A stretch of 64,000 nucleotides of DNA, taken from the NCBI GenBank assembly GCA_001898145.1, contig MKSR01000040.1, forward strand, positions 974,680 through 1,038,679. Direction: 5' to 3'. The notes under the pieces were generated by a model. It saw only the letters and a list, made by a program, of their open reading frames with translations, did not search any database and was not told the DNA's origin. The position numbers and the translations under genes are program-made. This DNA comes from Dyadobacter sp. 50-39. Lineage in GTDB: Bacteria; Bacteroidota; Bacteroidia; Cytophagales; Spirosomataceae. Positions 63,864 to 64,000 of the stretch are shown one piece after another. The stretch's first letter is position 1, and each line of letters starts with the position of its first letter.

Positions 63864-64000
63864 ATGAAAATTTTAGGTATCTCGGCTTTTTATCACGACT
63901 CTGCCGCAGCGCTCATAGATAATGGCGAAATTGTCGCCGCAGCACAGGAAGAGCGTTTCACCCGCAAAAAGCACGACCCCGGTTTCCCCTCCCAAGCAGT
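63864..64000 (+). CDS. Carbamoyltransferase (NodU/CmcH family), N-terminal fragment cut by window end
   Basis: The visible 45 codons read MKILGISAFYHDSAAALIDN then GEIVAAAQEERFTRKKHDPG and FPSQA. This is the highly conserved start of NodU/CmcH/HypF-like O-carbamoyltransferases (GISAFYHDSAAAL, AQEERFTRKKHD). These enzymes transfer a carbamoyl group from carbamoyl phosphate to hydroxyl groups of sugars or natural products. The gene continues past the window. With the SGNH gene before it, it starts a probable surface-glycan or secondary-metabolite cluster. Confidence 0.93.
   Translation, partial: MKILGISAFYHDSAAALIDNGEIVAAAQEERFTRKKHDPGFPSQA

Overview
The window is a chromosomal segment of a free-living glycan-degrading member of the Bacteroidota. 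The evidence is three complete SusC/SusD pairs plus a partial fourth, three ECF sigma/FecR cassettes with STN-domain SusC receptors, a hybrid two-component regulator, a type IX secretion (T9SS) C-terminal domain, and -7-like elements of the form TAnnTTTG. The gene mix and moderately high GC suggest a Cytophagales/Spirosomataceae organism such as Dyadobacter. The genus is an inference; no 16S or marker gene is present. No tRNA, rRNA, CRISPR array or intact insertion sequence was recognised.

Layout. 1-4059 (+): end of a SusC, a SusD, a DUF1080 protein and a Tat-exported Gfo/Idh/MocA oxidoreductase, a combination typical of 3-keto-glycoside processing. 4134-4562: a small secreted protein and a strong terminator. 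4628-15550 (-): a surface/toxin block made of a T9SS-sorted SdrD-like protein, a 1462-aa YD/PKD/ricin-lectin protein with a duplicated 241-aa unit, an RHS protein with an AT-rich SleB-like tip, and an abutting secreted protein that is the likely immunity partner. 15976-22934 (-): ECF sigma, FecR, SusC, SusD. 23046-26201: unlinked housekeeping and small genes. 26202-30230 (-): hybrid two-component regulator. 30498-35922 (+): three tightly coupled genes, a CHAT protease, an nSTAND ATPase with one membrane span, and a secreted WG/LRR/TPR protein. 35935-45399 (-): ECF sigma, FecR, SusC, SusD and a GH89 alpha-N-acetylglucosaminidase. 45554-46349: decayed defence/toxin-antitoxin remnants around one intact XRE antitoxin-like gene. 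46403-48910 (-): GH95 alpha-L-fucosidase. 49094-51355 (-): AraC regulator, an MNIO (DUF692) enzyme and, directly upstream, an unlisted 51-aa signal-peptide-bearing peptide ending in a Cys-Pro-Gly-Cys-Gly motif. 51508-59959 (-): ECF sigma, FecR, SusC, SusD and an M14 carboxypeptidase, with a heptamer/octamer tandem repeat before the last gene. 60147-62097: small protein, GAPDH, and a TetR regulator with a perfect operator palindrome. 62520-64000 (+): AT-rich start of a carbamoyltransferase/SGNH cluster that runs off the window.

How the parts work together. The ECF/FecR/SusC cassettes should each sense their own substrate through the STN domain of SusC and switch on their receptor operon. The GH89, GH95 and 3-keto-glycoside genes imply use of complex N-acetylglucosamine- and fucose-containing glycans.

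The two strongest candidates for undescribed biology are the MNIO plus short Cys peptide pair (a probable metal-related modified-peptide system) and the CHAT / membrane nSTAND / secreted LRR operon (a probable protease-based conflict or signalling system). Coordinates of starts that differ from the longest open frame are explained in each entry.
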